Shown piece by piece: positions 17,143 to 24,503 of a stretch of DNA of 44,373 nt; position 1 is the first letter of the stretch; every line of letters begins with the position of its first letter. The translations under genes were made by a program, and so were the position numbers. The notes below the pieces were generated by a model, which saw only the letters and a list, made by a program, of their open reading frames with translations, had not been told where the DNA came from and ran no database searches. Origin of the DNA: Candidatus Peribacter sp. (GTDB taxonomy: Bacteria > Patescibacteriota > Gracilibacteria > Peribacterales > Peribacteraceae). Where the stretch lies: the NCBI GenBank assembly GCA_018652955.1, contig JABIBA010000013.1, positions 119,880 through 164,252 on the forward strand, given 5' to 3'.

Positions 17143-17547
17143 ATGATTCGCAAAATACTCCTCGATAAAACCCAGTCGGCACATCTCCAATTCATTCGAT
17201 ACTTCTTTGTAGGAGGAACTGCTGCAGTAGTTGATTTGTTGGTGTTTTCTGTACTGATTACCTATTTTGAACTGCATTATGTTCCTGCGGCGTTTGTGGC
17301 ATATATGTGTGGACTCGCTTGGAACCATCTTCTGTGTGTATTTTGGGTATTCGAGAGTAAGCATGACAGAGCAAAAGAGCTCTTCATGGTATTTGCGATT
17401 GCTGTCGGTGGATTGCTATGGACGTGGTTAATCCTCTACTTGCTCATTGATATTGCACATATGGACGAGATTATCTCCAAAATGATCTCTCAGATTCTCG
17501 TGCTCTTTTGGAACTTCACGATGAGGAAATTCTACGTCTTCCACTAG
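17143..17547 (+). CDS. GtrA family membrane protein
   Basis: A 134-aa GtrA-family protein with four predicted membrane helices (approximately residues 16-36, 44-62, 78-100 and 108-128) and the family signatures FFVGGTAAVVDLLVF and WNFTMRKFYVF. GtrA proteins take part in moving or using polyprenyl-phosphate-linked sugars. The start at ATG 17143 is chosen over TTG 17107 because a full promoter (TTGCCT-17-TATAGT) ends 7 nt before it. The FAD oxidoreductase gene follows on the same strand 35 nt later. A second GtrA domain exists fused to a GT2 enzyme at 23113. Confidence 0.88.
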   Translation: MIRKILLDKTQSAHLQFIRYFFVGGTAAVVDLLVFSVLITYFELHYVPAAFVAYMCGLAWNHLLCVFWVFESKHDRAKELFMVFAIAVGGLLWTWLILYLLIDIAHMDEIISKMISQILVLFWNFTMRKFYVFH

Positions 17548-17582
17548 GAGGAGATAGGTGACCTCCGTATCATGGTTGCCAA

Positions 17583-19205
17583 ATGAGCAAAATTGCAATT
17601 ATCGCTGGCGCAGGTCCTGCAGGTCTAACCGCAGCCTACGAACTTTTGAACCGGACAGACATCAAACCGATCGTCTTTGAAGCTTCGGATGCTATTGGTG
17701 GAATTGCACAAACGTATAACTATAAAGGAAACCGTATCGACATTGGTGGGCATCGGTTTTTTTCTAAGAGCAAACGCGTTATGGATTGGTGGTTTAACAT
17801 CATGCCCGTTCAAGGACACCCAGCAGCAGACACCGAAGCAAAACAGCACGAGATAGATTATGTAGTTGAATCCGTTATGGAATATTTATGTAGTGGAGAA
17901 AAAAAGACAGTCAAAGCACCAGATCCAGAGAAAGAAGATAATGTGATGCTGCATCGTCCGCGCGTCTCACGTATTTACTTTAAGAGAAATTTCTTTCCGT
18001 ATCCGATTGGTATTACATTACATATTGCATGGAGACTTGGGTTGATCAATACAACGCTTATTGGGTTTAGTTACATCAAGGCACAACTCTTTAAGCGCAA
18101 AGATGAGACGTATCTTGATGCATTCATGATCAATCGTTTTGGTATGCGTTTGTATAAGACATTCTTCGAGGACTACACGAAAAAAGTATGGGGAGTGCCA
18201 TGTAGCGAGATAAAAGCGGACTGGGGTGCACAGCGCATCAAAGGACTTTCTCTGCGTCGTGCAGTTGCTCATGCGGTAAAAGATTTGTTGAGTTCAGACT
18301 TTTCTAAGCAACAAGAAGAACGAGAAACGAGTTTGATTACACGCTTCTTTTATCCAAAGTTTGGGCCGGGGCAGATGTGGGAGACAGTAACGCGACAAGT
18401 TACACAGTGTGGTGGCCAGGTACATATGAATAAGAGAGTTGAAAGCGTTAAGTGGAAAGAGGAAAGTGGAAAGAGGAAAGTGACGTCGGTTGTCATCAAA
18501 GATGTGCAGTCGGGAGATACTGAGGAGATCGCTTGCGATTATTTCTTCTCTACCATGCCAGTAAAACATTTAGTGGCAGGGATGCAACCTGCAGCAGAAG
18601 AGTCTGTGCAGGAAGTTGCAAAAGGACTTATCTACCGAGACTTTATGACAGTGGGACTACTGCTTAATAAGTTGCATGTAGAAGAGAAAGGCAAAAAGCC
18701 ATCCACTGAAGTTCCAGATAACTGGATTTACGTGCAAGATCGCGGAGTAAAAGTTGGTCGTATTCAGATCTTTAATAACTGGAGTCCGTACATGGTTTGC
18801 GATCATACAAAGAATGTGTGGATAGGACTTGAATACTTTGTCGACGAAGGTGATGAGCTCTGGGAAAAGAAGGATGAAGACATGATTGCTCAGGGAGTTG
18901 CTGAGATGAAAGAAATAGGATTTATCGATCCTGCTGATGTACAAGATGCCTGTGTTTTGCGCATGCAGAAGGCATATCCAGCGTACTTTGGTACGTACGA
19001 CAAACTCGATACTATCCGTGATTGGTCACTGACTATCCCGAACTTGTTCCTTATTGGACGCAATGGAATGCACCGATATAACAACCAAGATCACAGCATG
19101 CTAACGGCGATGACCGCAGTCGATAATATTGTTGCAGGTGAAACTGACAACCAGAACATTTGGGAGGTGAATGCAGAGCGTGTGTATCACGAAGAGAAGA
19201 AGTAG
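17583..19205 (+). CDS. FAD-dependent oxidoreductase (amine oxidase / UDP-galactopyranose mutase-like)
   Basis: A 540-aa flavoprotein. It has an N-terminal dinucleotide-binding motif ([15 protein letters not shown]), an acidic residue after the second strand ([10 protein letters not shown]), a [13 protein letters not shown] motif and a C-terminal FAD-contacting [22 protein letters not shown]. The family is often encoded beside GtrA and GT2 genes in glycan loci and is usually annotated as protoporphyrinogen-oxidase-like or UGM-like. A redox or isomerase role on a nucleotide sugar or lipid-linked sugar is inferred. Around residue 293 the gene contains a perfect 14-bp tandem duplication (18451-18478) whose unit length is not a multiple of three. 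TATCAT lies 9 nt before the ATG. Confidence 0.83.
   Translation: MSKIAIIAGAGPAGLTAAYELLNRTDIKPIVFEASDAIGGIAQTYNYKGNRIDIGGHRFFSKSKRVMDWWFNIMPVQGHPAADTEAKQHEIDYVVESVMEYLCSGEKKTVKAPDPEKEDNVMLHRPRVSRIYFKRNFFPYPIGITLHIAWRLGLINTTLIGFSYIKAQLFKRKDETYLDAFMINRFGMRLYKTFFEDYTKKVWGVPCSEIKADWGAQRIKGLSLRRAVAHAVKDLLSSDFSKQQEERETSLITRFFYPKFGPGQMWETVTRQVTQCGGQVHMNKRVESVKWKEESGKRKVTSVVIKDVQSGDTEEIACDYFFSTMPVKHLVAGMQPAAEESVQEVAKGLIYRDFMTVGLLLNKLHVEEKGKKPSTEVPDNWIYVQDRGVKVGRIQIFNNWSPYMVCDHTKNVWIGLEYFVDEGDELWEKKDEDMIAQGVAEMKEIGFIDPADVQDACVLRMQKAYPAYFGTYDKLDTIRDWSLTIPNLFLIGRNGMHRYNNQDHSMLTAMTAVDNIVAGETDNQNIWEVNAERVYHEEKK
18451..18478 (+). repeat. 14-bp tandem duplication inside FAD oxidoreductase gene
   Basis: Two perfect adjacent copies of AGTGGAAAGAGGAA (18451-18464 and 18465-18478), followed by a further AGTG. 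The two copies are read in different frames. Confidence 0.85.
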
Positions 19206-19207
19206 TT

Positions 19208-19498
19208 TTACCTGCGTCCGTTACCATTCCTTGGAGTGATGATGATTTTACGAGGCTTTTTGCTGCGCTTTCTTATCCGTGGTCCTTTCTGAGAGGTAGT
19301 CCTTGGGCTCAGTGTCCTTCGTACAAATCGCCTCGTAGGTGTTGTGTCTAATGGTAAAGGATCAGTGAAACGTCTTTCATGATCGTACCCCACCTCTCTT
19401 ATCATTTCTCCTTCTGTTTGCTGTTGCTCTTCTATCATTTGCTCAACACTAGGCGTTGGGCCATCTTCTTCTAAAGATTCTAATGGGTGTTTTACCAT
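19208..19498 (-). CDS. hypothetical basic protein, 96 aa
   Basis: I do not recognise this protein. The N-terminal half is acidic and glutamine-rich (VEQMIEEQQQTEGEM). The C-terminal 40 residues are Arg/Lys/Thr/Pro-rich and probably disordered, with a polybasic end that could bind nucleic acid or an acidic surface. It ends 2 nt after the convergent FAD oxidoreductase gene. A TTGACA-17-CATTCT promoter with 8 nt to the ATG sits partly inside the end of the upstream hypothetical gene, supporting an expressed gene. It belongs to a run of four unknown minus-strand genes (19208-22105). Confidence 0.6.
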   Translation of the reverse strand: MVKHPLESLEEDGPTPSVEQMIEEQQQTEGEMIREVGYDHERRFTDPLPLDTTPTRRFVRRTLSPRTTSQKGPRIRKRSKKPRKIIITPRNGNGRR

Positions 19499-19506
19499 AG
19501 TAGCTG

Positions 19507-19535
19507 AGAATGCGCTTTTGGCTTGGGGTTGTCAA
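19507..19535 (-). promoter_or_regulatory. promoter of 96-aa hypothetical gene
   Basis: On the minus strand, consensus TTGACA (19530-19535), a 17-nt spacer and CATTCT (19507-19512) end 8 nt before ATG 19498. The -35 lies in the last codons of the upstream gene. Confidence 0.55.
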
Positions 19536-20779
19536 GATGTGCCCGGCTGTGGCCCTACTGCTCTTGCTGCATTAAGAACTTTTGTGAATATATCAATATT
19601 CATTAGACCAGCCTGTGGATGATTTATAGGCAATGTCCTTCTTAGTTTATCCAAATGCATAGAATCAGATGGAGTGAGAATGTGTACATTCATATTATCT
19701 TGCAGCTTCTTAGAAAGTTGTAGCGTGTGTCCAAGTCCACAGAAGCATGAGGGCACTTGATCTTCGTTTGTCTGAAGCATAAATGTAGATACATCTTCTT
19801 CGCGCATTTCATCAAAACTAGCAAGTCTATCCGCATAGCGTAAGTAATGTTCAATTGCAGGTATGATTTGCTCGGTAAGCACCCATTGACCAGCAAGTTG
19901 TAGAGCGGGGTTTCCTTGTGAATCCCAGCCAGTTCCTATGTTCATATTCACTGTTCCACGACCTAATGTACTCGTAAAAAATTTGAAGCTTTCTTCAAAG
20001 TCAGTAGACCATTTTGCATCTGAGACCATGTTATTCATCGACTGTTCTACACGCCCTGTGTGCGCACCTTGAATATTATTATAATTGGTATACGCATAAA
20101 AACTTGGAGTACTAGCGCCAGACATTCCTGCTCTTACTAAATGTTGATCCATCACTTCTTGTAAAGCTTCAGGATGTTCAAATAGGAATTTTTGTGCGAT
20201 AGGAGTGTGAATGTCATAGTCTTTACCGCCAACAGTTATGATTGGTTTTTGTCCTCGAAATGCAGAGTAGCTATTATTGTGTTTTCTACCTTCACAATAG
20301 ATTGGACCCTCTACTCCGTGCTGATTCATTATGTGAGCTAACTGGAATAGTTGAATCTGAGAGGTGCGTGTCTGAGGATCTACTTTTGCAGGATCATATT
20401 CATGATTAGCGTAGTGTGAGCTCGATAAGATATATCCCTTTCGATCTGTTGGGGTATTTGCTGGAAGTACTTCTTCACGAATAAGTCCCAGTTCCACAGC
20501 TTCTGCCACTGCATGATCCATACGTTGTTGATCGGATAGGTTATTACTTTCTGTGCTAGGAGGCAGTGCGGCGGGTGCTGGCTTAGTAGTTTTTTTTACA
20601 ATAACAGAATCTACCTGTCGACGTACTTCCTCTTTTTTAAGGCCTAGCTGCACCTCAATACGGTCTAATCGAGCTTGCTGACCCTCACTCAATCCTTTCG
20701 ATTTTCTTCTTTGTAAAAGCTCTCTGCGTTGAGAGTTGAGGGTATTCCTTTGATTTACAGACAATTTGCTCTTCGCCAT
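19532..20779 (-). CDS. hypothetical protein, 415 aa
   Basis: Not recognised. Residues 1-60 are highly basic and helical (QRRELLQRRKSKGLSEGQQARL), residues ~65-80 are a Pro/Ala linker, and residues ~100-410 look globular. The globular part contains YILSSSHYANHEYDP, GPIYCEGRKHNN and, near the C-terminus, CFCGLGHTLQLSKKL. A strand ending in His near the start and a G-x-x-H near the end recall the broad ChaN/EreA/TraB-type fold, but this is only a weak resemblance. There is no signal peptide or membrane segment. It has its own consensus-like promoter (TTGACA-16-TAGAAT, 9 nt to ATG). The promoter upstream sequence is a near-perfect copy of the one before the gene at 22105. Confidence 0.65.
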   Translation of the reverse strand: MAKSKLSVNQRNTLNSQRRELLQRRKSKGLSEGQQARLDRIEVQLGLKKEEVRRQVDSVIVKKTTKPAPAALPPSTESNNLSDQQRMDHAVAEAVELGLIREEVLPANTPTDRKGYILSSSHYANHEYDPAKVDPQTRTSQIQLFQLAHIMNQHGVEGPIYCEGRKHNNSYSAFRGQKPIITVGGKDYDIHTPIAQKFLFEHPEALQEVMDQHLVRAGMSGASTPSFYAYTNYNNIQGAHTGRVEQSMNNMVSDAKWSTDFEESFKFFTSTLGRGTVNMNIGTGWDSQGNPALQLAGQWVLTEQIIPAIEHYLRYADRLASFDEMREEDVSTFMLQTNEDQVPSCFCGLGHTLQLSKKLQDNMNVHILTPSDSMHLDKLRRTLPINHPQAGLMNIDIFTKVLNAARAVGPQPGTS

Positions 20780-20788
20780 AGTTACAAT

Positions 20789-20816
20789 ATTCTACAACTA
20801 TTTTAGTTTATGTCAA
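20789..20816 (-). promoter_or_regulatory. promoter of 415-aa hypothetical gene
   Basis: On the minus strand, TTGACA at 20811-20816, a 16-nt spacer and TAGAAT at 20789-20794, 9 nt before ATG 20779. The -35 lies within the duplicated 22-bp element. Confidence 0.65.
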
Positions 20817-20833
20817 TAACTACGTATTTGCCT
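20812..20833 (-). repeat. 22-bp direct repeat, copy 1
   Basis: Matches 22140-22161 at 21 of 22 positions in the same orientation, including an uninterrupted 18-bp core. It lies 33 nt upstream of the 415-aa gene start. The other copy lies 35 nt upstream of the 92-aa gene start and covers the end of the epimerase gene. Confidence 0.85.
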
Positions 20834-20846
20834 CAAATAGCCACTT

Positions 20847-21821
20847 CTATGACCATTTATGTAGCTGAGGCAAGTGTGATTCTTCTACTACTACGATGTG
20901 CAAATCGGGAATAAGCTGCAGATAATCTTCGAAGTACTTCCCTGCAAGTTCTGGCCACTCTTGGCGTGCGCATGACCCAAAGTGCTCTTCTCCATATACG
21001 AGCATTCCTACCCCTTTCTCTGGGAGGTGCTCTTTTACCATGTCGGCAATATTTGCATGTCCATCTAGTGCTTGCTCTAGTGAGTCATCTCGACTTTCAG
21101 GAAAGCCATCTCCATAAATAGTATTCTTCTTGCTCTGCTCAGTTGCAGCTCTTGTAATTCTTTTTGATGGAGACATTGTTGCTAGTAAGTCTTTAGCAAA
21201 ACCTTGATCTGCAGTATCTCCTTTTGACATTGTTGCAATTGCATCAAGTAATTTATCTCTACTCGTGCCATCACTTGGGTATGTATTGAGTACACTTTCT
21301 GGCAGCGGAGATTCACCCCAACCTTCATCACCCCACTGATCCGCATCTAATGGAAATGATTCAAAAAAGAACCGCACAGCTTCTGGAGGTAATTCGTTAA
21401 GAGCATCTTGTCCAAACTCTGTAATATTTTGGTTGTGGTTTATAAAGCCAGATTTTCGCTCTTCGAGATTGCTGTCTTGCATTCGTTGCACTGATGCAGC
21501 ATCTCCGTGATCATTCTGGAAACAAATCAGTACTCTTTTCGCTCCTTTTGGTATGTGTTCGTACACAATTTTTCCTGTTGCAAGAATACGTTCCCGTAAT
21601 GCAGGAGAGAGGACATCACTTGCTGGATCAGACTCTGCAGTCTGACCTGAGTACTGCTCTGGCAATGCTCCTGAATTTGCATCTAATTGCTTCTTTGTAT
21701 CTCCAAGTATGTCTTGCAAATTTCCAATCGATCCAAAGAACTCATCTGCTGCACTTACATCTGGAGATTCGATTCCTTCGGGTTCCTGTTTGCCAAAATC
21801 TGGTGTTGGAGTATTGCTCAT
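20847..21821 (-). CDS. hypothetical protein, 324 aa
   Basis: Not recognised. The first 80 residues are acidic and low in hydrophobics, with an IGNLQDILGDTKKQL helix. A globular part follows with RVLICFQNDHGDAASVQ near residue 95 and MLVYGEEHFGSCARQEWPEL near residue 285. The pairing of an N-terminal strand ending in Asp/His with a C-terminal G-E-E-H resembles, very weakly, the layout of the 415-aa neighbour and of ChaN/EreA-type proteins. There is no membrane or signal segment. It starts 5 nt after the 92-aa gene and is probably co-transcribed with it. Confidence 0.65.
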   Translation of the reverse strand: MSNTPTPDFGKQEPEGIESPDVSAADEFFGSIGNLQDILGDTKKQLDANSGALPEQYSGQTAESDPASDVLSPALRERILATGKIVYEHIPKGAKRVLICFQNDHGDAASVQRMQDSNLEERKSGFINHNQNITEFGQDALNELPPEAVRFFFESFPLDADQWGDEGWGESPLPESVLNTYPSDGTSRDKLLDAIATMSKGDTADQGFAKDLLATMSPSKRITRAATEQSKKNTIYGDGFPESRDDSLEQALDGHANIADMVKEHLPEKGVGMLVYGEEHFGSCARQEWPELAGKYFEDYLQLIPDLHIVVVEESHLPQLHKWS

Positions 21822-21826
21822 ACGTA

Positions 21827-22105
21827 TTATCGGGATCCTCCTTTGGGTCTCCTTGTTTGTACGCGTACCTTCTTTGGCTTATTGCTTACATGCTCTGGTG
21901 GGATGCGCTTTTGTTCAGCTTTGTGTTTTTGTACTGCTGCAACATTAGGGAGCTTAGCCGGTGGTGTAGGCAATTTTGCCTCTTTCAGAATATCGTCTAT
22001 CTTCCCAGAGGCGAATATTGCATCAAGATCAGAATCACTTCCGCTTAAGGGAAGGGGATGCTGTTCATCTTCTGGTGATCCTTCGGTTGGTTTTTCTGTA
22101 TTCAT
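21827..22105 (-). CDS. hypothetical protein, 92 aa
   Basis: Not recognised. A small protein with an acidic N-terminus, a short DAIFASGKIDDILKEAKLP helix and a Pro/Lys/Arg-rich tail, probably disordered like the 96-aa gene product. The helix loosely resembles the IGNLQDILGDTKKQL helix of the downstream 324-aa protein, so the two may share an interaction motif. Expression is supported by TAGACC-17-TAAAAT with 10 nt to the ATG and by overlapping inverted repeats in the promoter. Confidence 0.6.
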   Translation of the reverse strand: MNTEKPTEGSPEDEQHPLPLSGSDSDLDAIFASGKIDDILKEAKLPTPPAKLPNVAAVQKHKAEQKRIPPEHVSNKPKKVRVQTRRPKGGSR

Positions 22106-22110
22106 ATACA

Positions 22111-22144
22111 GTTATATTTTACCATATATAACAAATATGGTCTA
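22111..22144 (-). promoter_or_regulatory. promoter with overlapping palindromes upstream of 92-aa gene
   Basis: On the minus strand, -35-like TAGACC (22139-22144), 17-nt spacer, -10 TAAAAT (22116-22121), 10 nt to ATG 22105. Two perfect 7-bp inverted repeats overlap it: ACCATAT/ATATGGT (22121-22127, 22135-22141) and GTTATAT/ATATAAC (22111-22117, 22126-22132). The symmetry covers the spacer and -10, as a repressor site would. Confidence 0.55.
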
Positions 22145-22161
22145 TAACTACGTATTTGCCT
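22140..22161 (-). repeat. 22-bp direct repeat, copy 2
   Basis: Same sequence as 20812-20833 with one mismatch. This copy includes the last codons and TAG stop of the epimerase gene (22148-) and the -35 region of the 92-aa gene. Confidence 0.85.
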
Positions 22162-23065
22162 TGTACCACTCCATACTCTTGCGTATTCCGTCTTCAAAGC
22201 TTGTTTTCGGGTCGTATCCAAAGGCCTTCTTAGCCTTAGAGACATCGGCGATATAGTGCGTCACTTCTCCTGTTCGGCTGCTTGTCGCTTCTATTTCAGA
22301 ACTGCTTCCGAGGAGCTCTACAACACTTTCTGCAAGCTTCATGATAGTAGTACCCTCTCCGAAAGCTAAGTTGTACGTATCGTTTTTGGCACTCTCAAAG
22401 TTATCAATAGAAAGAATGATTCCATCGACGCAGTCATCGATGTATGTGAAGTCGAGGCACTTATCTTTCCCGAATACCTTCATAGGTTCGTTTGCTTTTG
22501 CCTGCCTGTAGAAGAGGGGAACAACACGAACAGAATCGTCGTACATTCCGTAGACGTTTGAGAATCGGAAGATGATTGTATCGATGTTGTAGCAACGCTT
22601 GTAAGCCTCAAATAGCGCCTCTCCACCTATCTTGCTCGCTGTGTAAGGGCTCTCACAAGTCATGAAGTGCGCCTTGTCTTCTGTGTACGCCTCGCCTTCT
22701 GGAAGATGAATGTTTCCGTAGGTTTCGCGAGAAGAAGCGAACATCATTCTTTTGATGCTGTTTTTACGGGCGTGTTCGAGGATATTAAACGTATCAATGA
22801 AGTTGTCCATTGCTCTGTCAGGGTGTTCAACCAGCTCATACACTCGAGCATTTGCTGCGAGGTGGATAATCAAGTCTACATCTGTAGGGAGTTTGCCAAA
22901 TTCTTCTTTGTGCCGTAGATCGATATCAATCCTCAAATTCTCTACTTCTTCATTCCATTTACATGGTTCCCAGTCGGCGCCAATTACCTCATGCCCTGCC
23001 TCTAATAGCTTTTCGCAGAGTCTTGTACCAATTGTGCCGGAGGAGCCTGTTACGAGGATTTTCAT
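22148..23065 (-). CDS. NAD-dependent sugar epimerase/dehydratase (GalE-like)
   Basis: A 305-aa extended SDR. It has TGSSGTIGTRL at the N-terminus, LAANARVYE, a serine in FASSRETYG, and catalytic Tyr-Lys in SPYTASKIGGE, then FRFSNVYG. This places it with UDP-glucose 4-epimerase-like enzymes; exact substrate unknown. The final codons read WYKANT-stop and are duplicated 1.3 kb downstream as part of the 22-bp repeat. The start ATG lies 7 nt after a TACGGT -10 box that forms one arm of a perfect palindrome shared with the divergent GT2 gene. Confidence 0.85.
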   Translation of the reverse strand: MKILVTGSSGTIGTRLCEKLLEAGHEVIGADWEPCKWNEEVENLRIDIDLRHKEEFGKLPTDVDLIIHLAANARVYELVEHPDRAMDNFIDTFNILEHARKNSIKRMMFASSRETYGNIHLPEGEAYTEDKAHFMTCESPYTASKIGGEALFEAYKRCYNIDTIIFRFSNVYGMYDDSVRVVPLFYRQAKANEPMKVFGKDKCLDFTYIDDCVDGIILSIDNFESAKNDTYNLAFGEGTTIMKLAESVVELLGSSSEIEATSSRTGEVTHYIADVSKAKKAFGYDPKTSFEDGIRKSMEWYKANT

Positions 23066-23070
23066 CCCCG

Positions 23071-23108
23071 ATACCGTAGCGCAAACACCCCTCTTTCCGC
23101 TACGGTAT
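23071..23108. promoter_or_regulatory. palindromic divergent promoter (epimerase / GT2-GtrA)
   Basis: A perfect 11-bp inverted repeat, ATACCGTAGCG (23071-23081) and CGCTACGGTAT (23098-23108). Each arm holds a TACGGT -10 box pointing outward, 7 nt from ATG 23065 on the minus strand and 6 nt from GTG 23113 on the plus strand. The two promoters overlap. A very similar element lies at 27934-27971. Confidence 0.65.
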
Positions 23109-23112
23109 TCCC

Positions 23113-24204
23113 GTGCTTTCTTTAATCCTCCCTACCTACAACGAATCGGAGAATTTACCCGAGCTTCTACCGAAGCTTGAGGAGGTACTTAAGGATATCC
23201 CTCATGAGATCATCATCGTCGATGACGATAGCCCAGATGAGACGTGGAGAATTGCGCAAGAATTAGGGCAAACACGAGATGATGTACACGTGATTCGACG
23301 TGTAGGTCGTCGTGGACTTTCCTCTGCAGTAATAGAAGGATTTCTCTCTGCGAAGGGTGATGTACTTGCGGTGATGGATGCAGATGGTCAACACGATATG
23401 GACATCCTGCCAAAGCTGTATAACGCTGTGCAGTCTGGTAGTGGTATTGCTATTGGTTCTCGTTATGTACCTGGAGGAAGTGTTGGAGAGTGGGACGAGC
23501 GTCGTCATCTTATGAGTCGCGTCGCTACAAAAATGGCACTTGCTGTATGTAATGTAAAAGCGAGTGACCCGATGAGTGGGTTCTTTGCTTTGCGCAATGA
23601 CCTATTTCAAAATGCTGCCACACATTTAAATCCAAAAGGATTCAAAATTCTTCTCGACCTCTTAGTGTGTGTGCCGAAAGATACAACTGTAGAAGAGGTA
23701 CCGTTTACGTTTTCTACGCGACTTCACGGAGAGAGTAAGCTTTCGCGTCGAGTCCAAGTTGAATTTGTGGAGTACCTCTACGATGTTACTGTCGGTCGCT
23801 ACATTCCTCTGACATTTTTGAAGTACTGCATCGTTGGTGGGTTTGGTGTGTTTGTGCATTTGGGTACGTACATGGGAGTGTCTTCTCTTCTCCAAGAAGG
23901 AGATGAGCTTTCGCTCTTTGGATTTAGACTCGCAGTTCTTGCAGCAATCGAAGTTGCTATCATCTTTAATTTTTATGTAAATAATGTGTGGACGTTTGCT
24001 GTGTCGCGACTTCGTGGCTTAGGTATGCTCTTCGGTTTCTTAAAGTACAACGTTGCGTGTGCATTTGGTGCAGTCGCAAACTACGCAGTAAGTTCATACC
24101 TATACTCACTTGGATGGGTAGATCTTGCCGCAGTAGTTATCGGAGCGTTTACGGGCGTAGTATGGAACTACACCATGAGTAGATTTGTCGCATGGAAAAA
24201 TTAA
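23113..24204 (+). CDS. polyprenyl-phosphate sugar synthase (GT2, DPM1-like) fused to GtrA domain
   Basis: A 363-aa fusion. Residues 1-~220 are a GT2 domain with LPTYNESENLPELL, the nucleotide-binding DDDSPDET, DADGQHD and SGFFALR, as in dolichol/undecaprenyl-phosphate mannose or glucose synthases. Residues ~235-363 are a GtrA domain with four membrane helices and a terminal WNYTMSRFVAW. It would load a sugar on polyprenyl phosphate and help move it across the membrane. Start is GTG 23113, 6 nt after the TACGGT box, so the mRNA is probably leaderless. The small membrane gene at 24192 overlaps its 3' end and a GT-C transferase follows, which together make a coherent transfer system. Confidence 0.9.
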   Translation: MLSLILPTYNESENLPELLPKLEEVLKDIPHEIIIVDDDSPDETWRIAQELGQTRDDVHVIRRVGRRGLSSAVIEGFLSAKGDVLAVMDADGQHDMDILPKLYNAVQSGSGIAIGSRYVPGGSVGEWDERRHLMSRVATKMALAVCNVKASDPMSGFFALRNDLFQNAATHLNPKGFKILLDLLVCVPKDTTVEEVPFTFSTRLHGESKLSRRVQVEFVEYLYDVTVGRYIPLTFLKYCIVGGFGVFVHLGTYMGVSSLLQEGDELSLFGFRLAVLAAIEVAIIFNFYVNNVWTFAVSRLRGLGMLFGFLKYNVACAFGAVANYAVSSYLYSLGWVDLAAVVIGAFTGVVWNYTMSRFVAWKN

Positions 24205-24503
24205 ACCACCATCAGTGGCATATCTTTTGGGTCACGTGTGCTGTGGTTGCTTTTGCGATTGTCTGTCGTCTATGGGTATTGCTTCCACTGTATGCAGACT
24301 CTTCTGTTCGCGCGTCTTCACAGACTCTTATTCTGGCAACAGCTACGAGAGAAGGGTGGTTACTATCAGGTATTACTATTGATGACATAACAGATGACCA
24401 CATTCGAGTGTTATATCGGTCCTACCTTCGGGGAGAAGACCCTATGTCCTGTCACAATATTAGCTTTACTACTGGCAAAAGCACCTCATGCGACGACTTC
24501 TAG
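24192..24503 (+). CDS. small membrane-anchored protein, 103 aa
   Basis: Not recognised. One N-terminal membrane helix (about residues 12-31, IFWVTCAVVAFAIVCRLWVL), then about 70 residues with an acidic IDDITDDHIRVLYRSYLRGED segment and cysteines near the end (MSCHNISF, TSCDDF). The two cysteines outside the membrane could form a disulfide. It overlaps the GT2-GtrA gene by 13 nt and the GT-C gene by 16 nt, so it is translationally embedded between them and probably an accessory subunit of the sugar-transfer system. Confidence 0.65.
   Translation: MEKLNHHQWHIFWVTCAVVAFAIVCRLWVLLPLYADSSVRASSQTLILATATREGWLLSGITIDDITDDHIRVLYRSYLRGEDPMSCHNISFTTGKSTSCDDF

Noticed and set aside
21494-22256. Long overlapping plus-strand ORFs (184 and 189 codons) across the unknown block
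   Set aside because: Leu/Ser/Cys-rich antisense translations; the minus-strand genes have promoters at matching distances and balanced composition.
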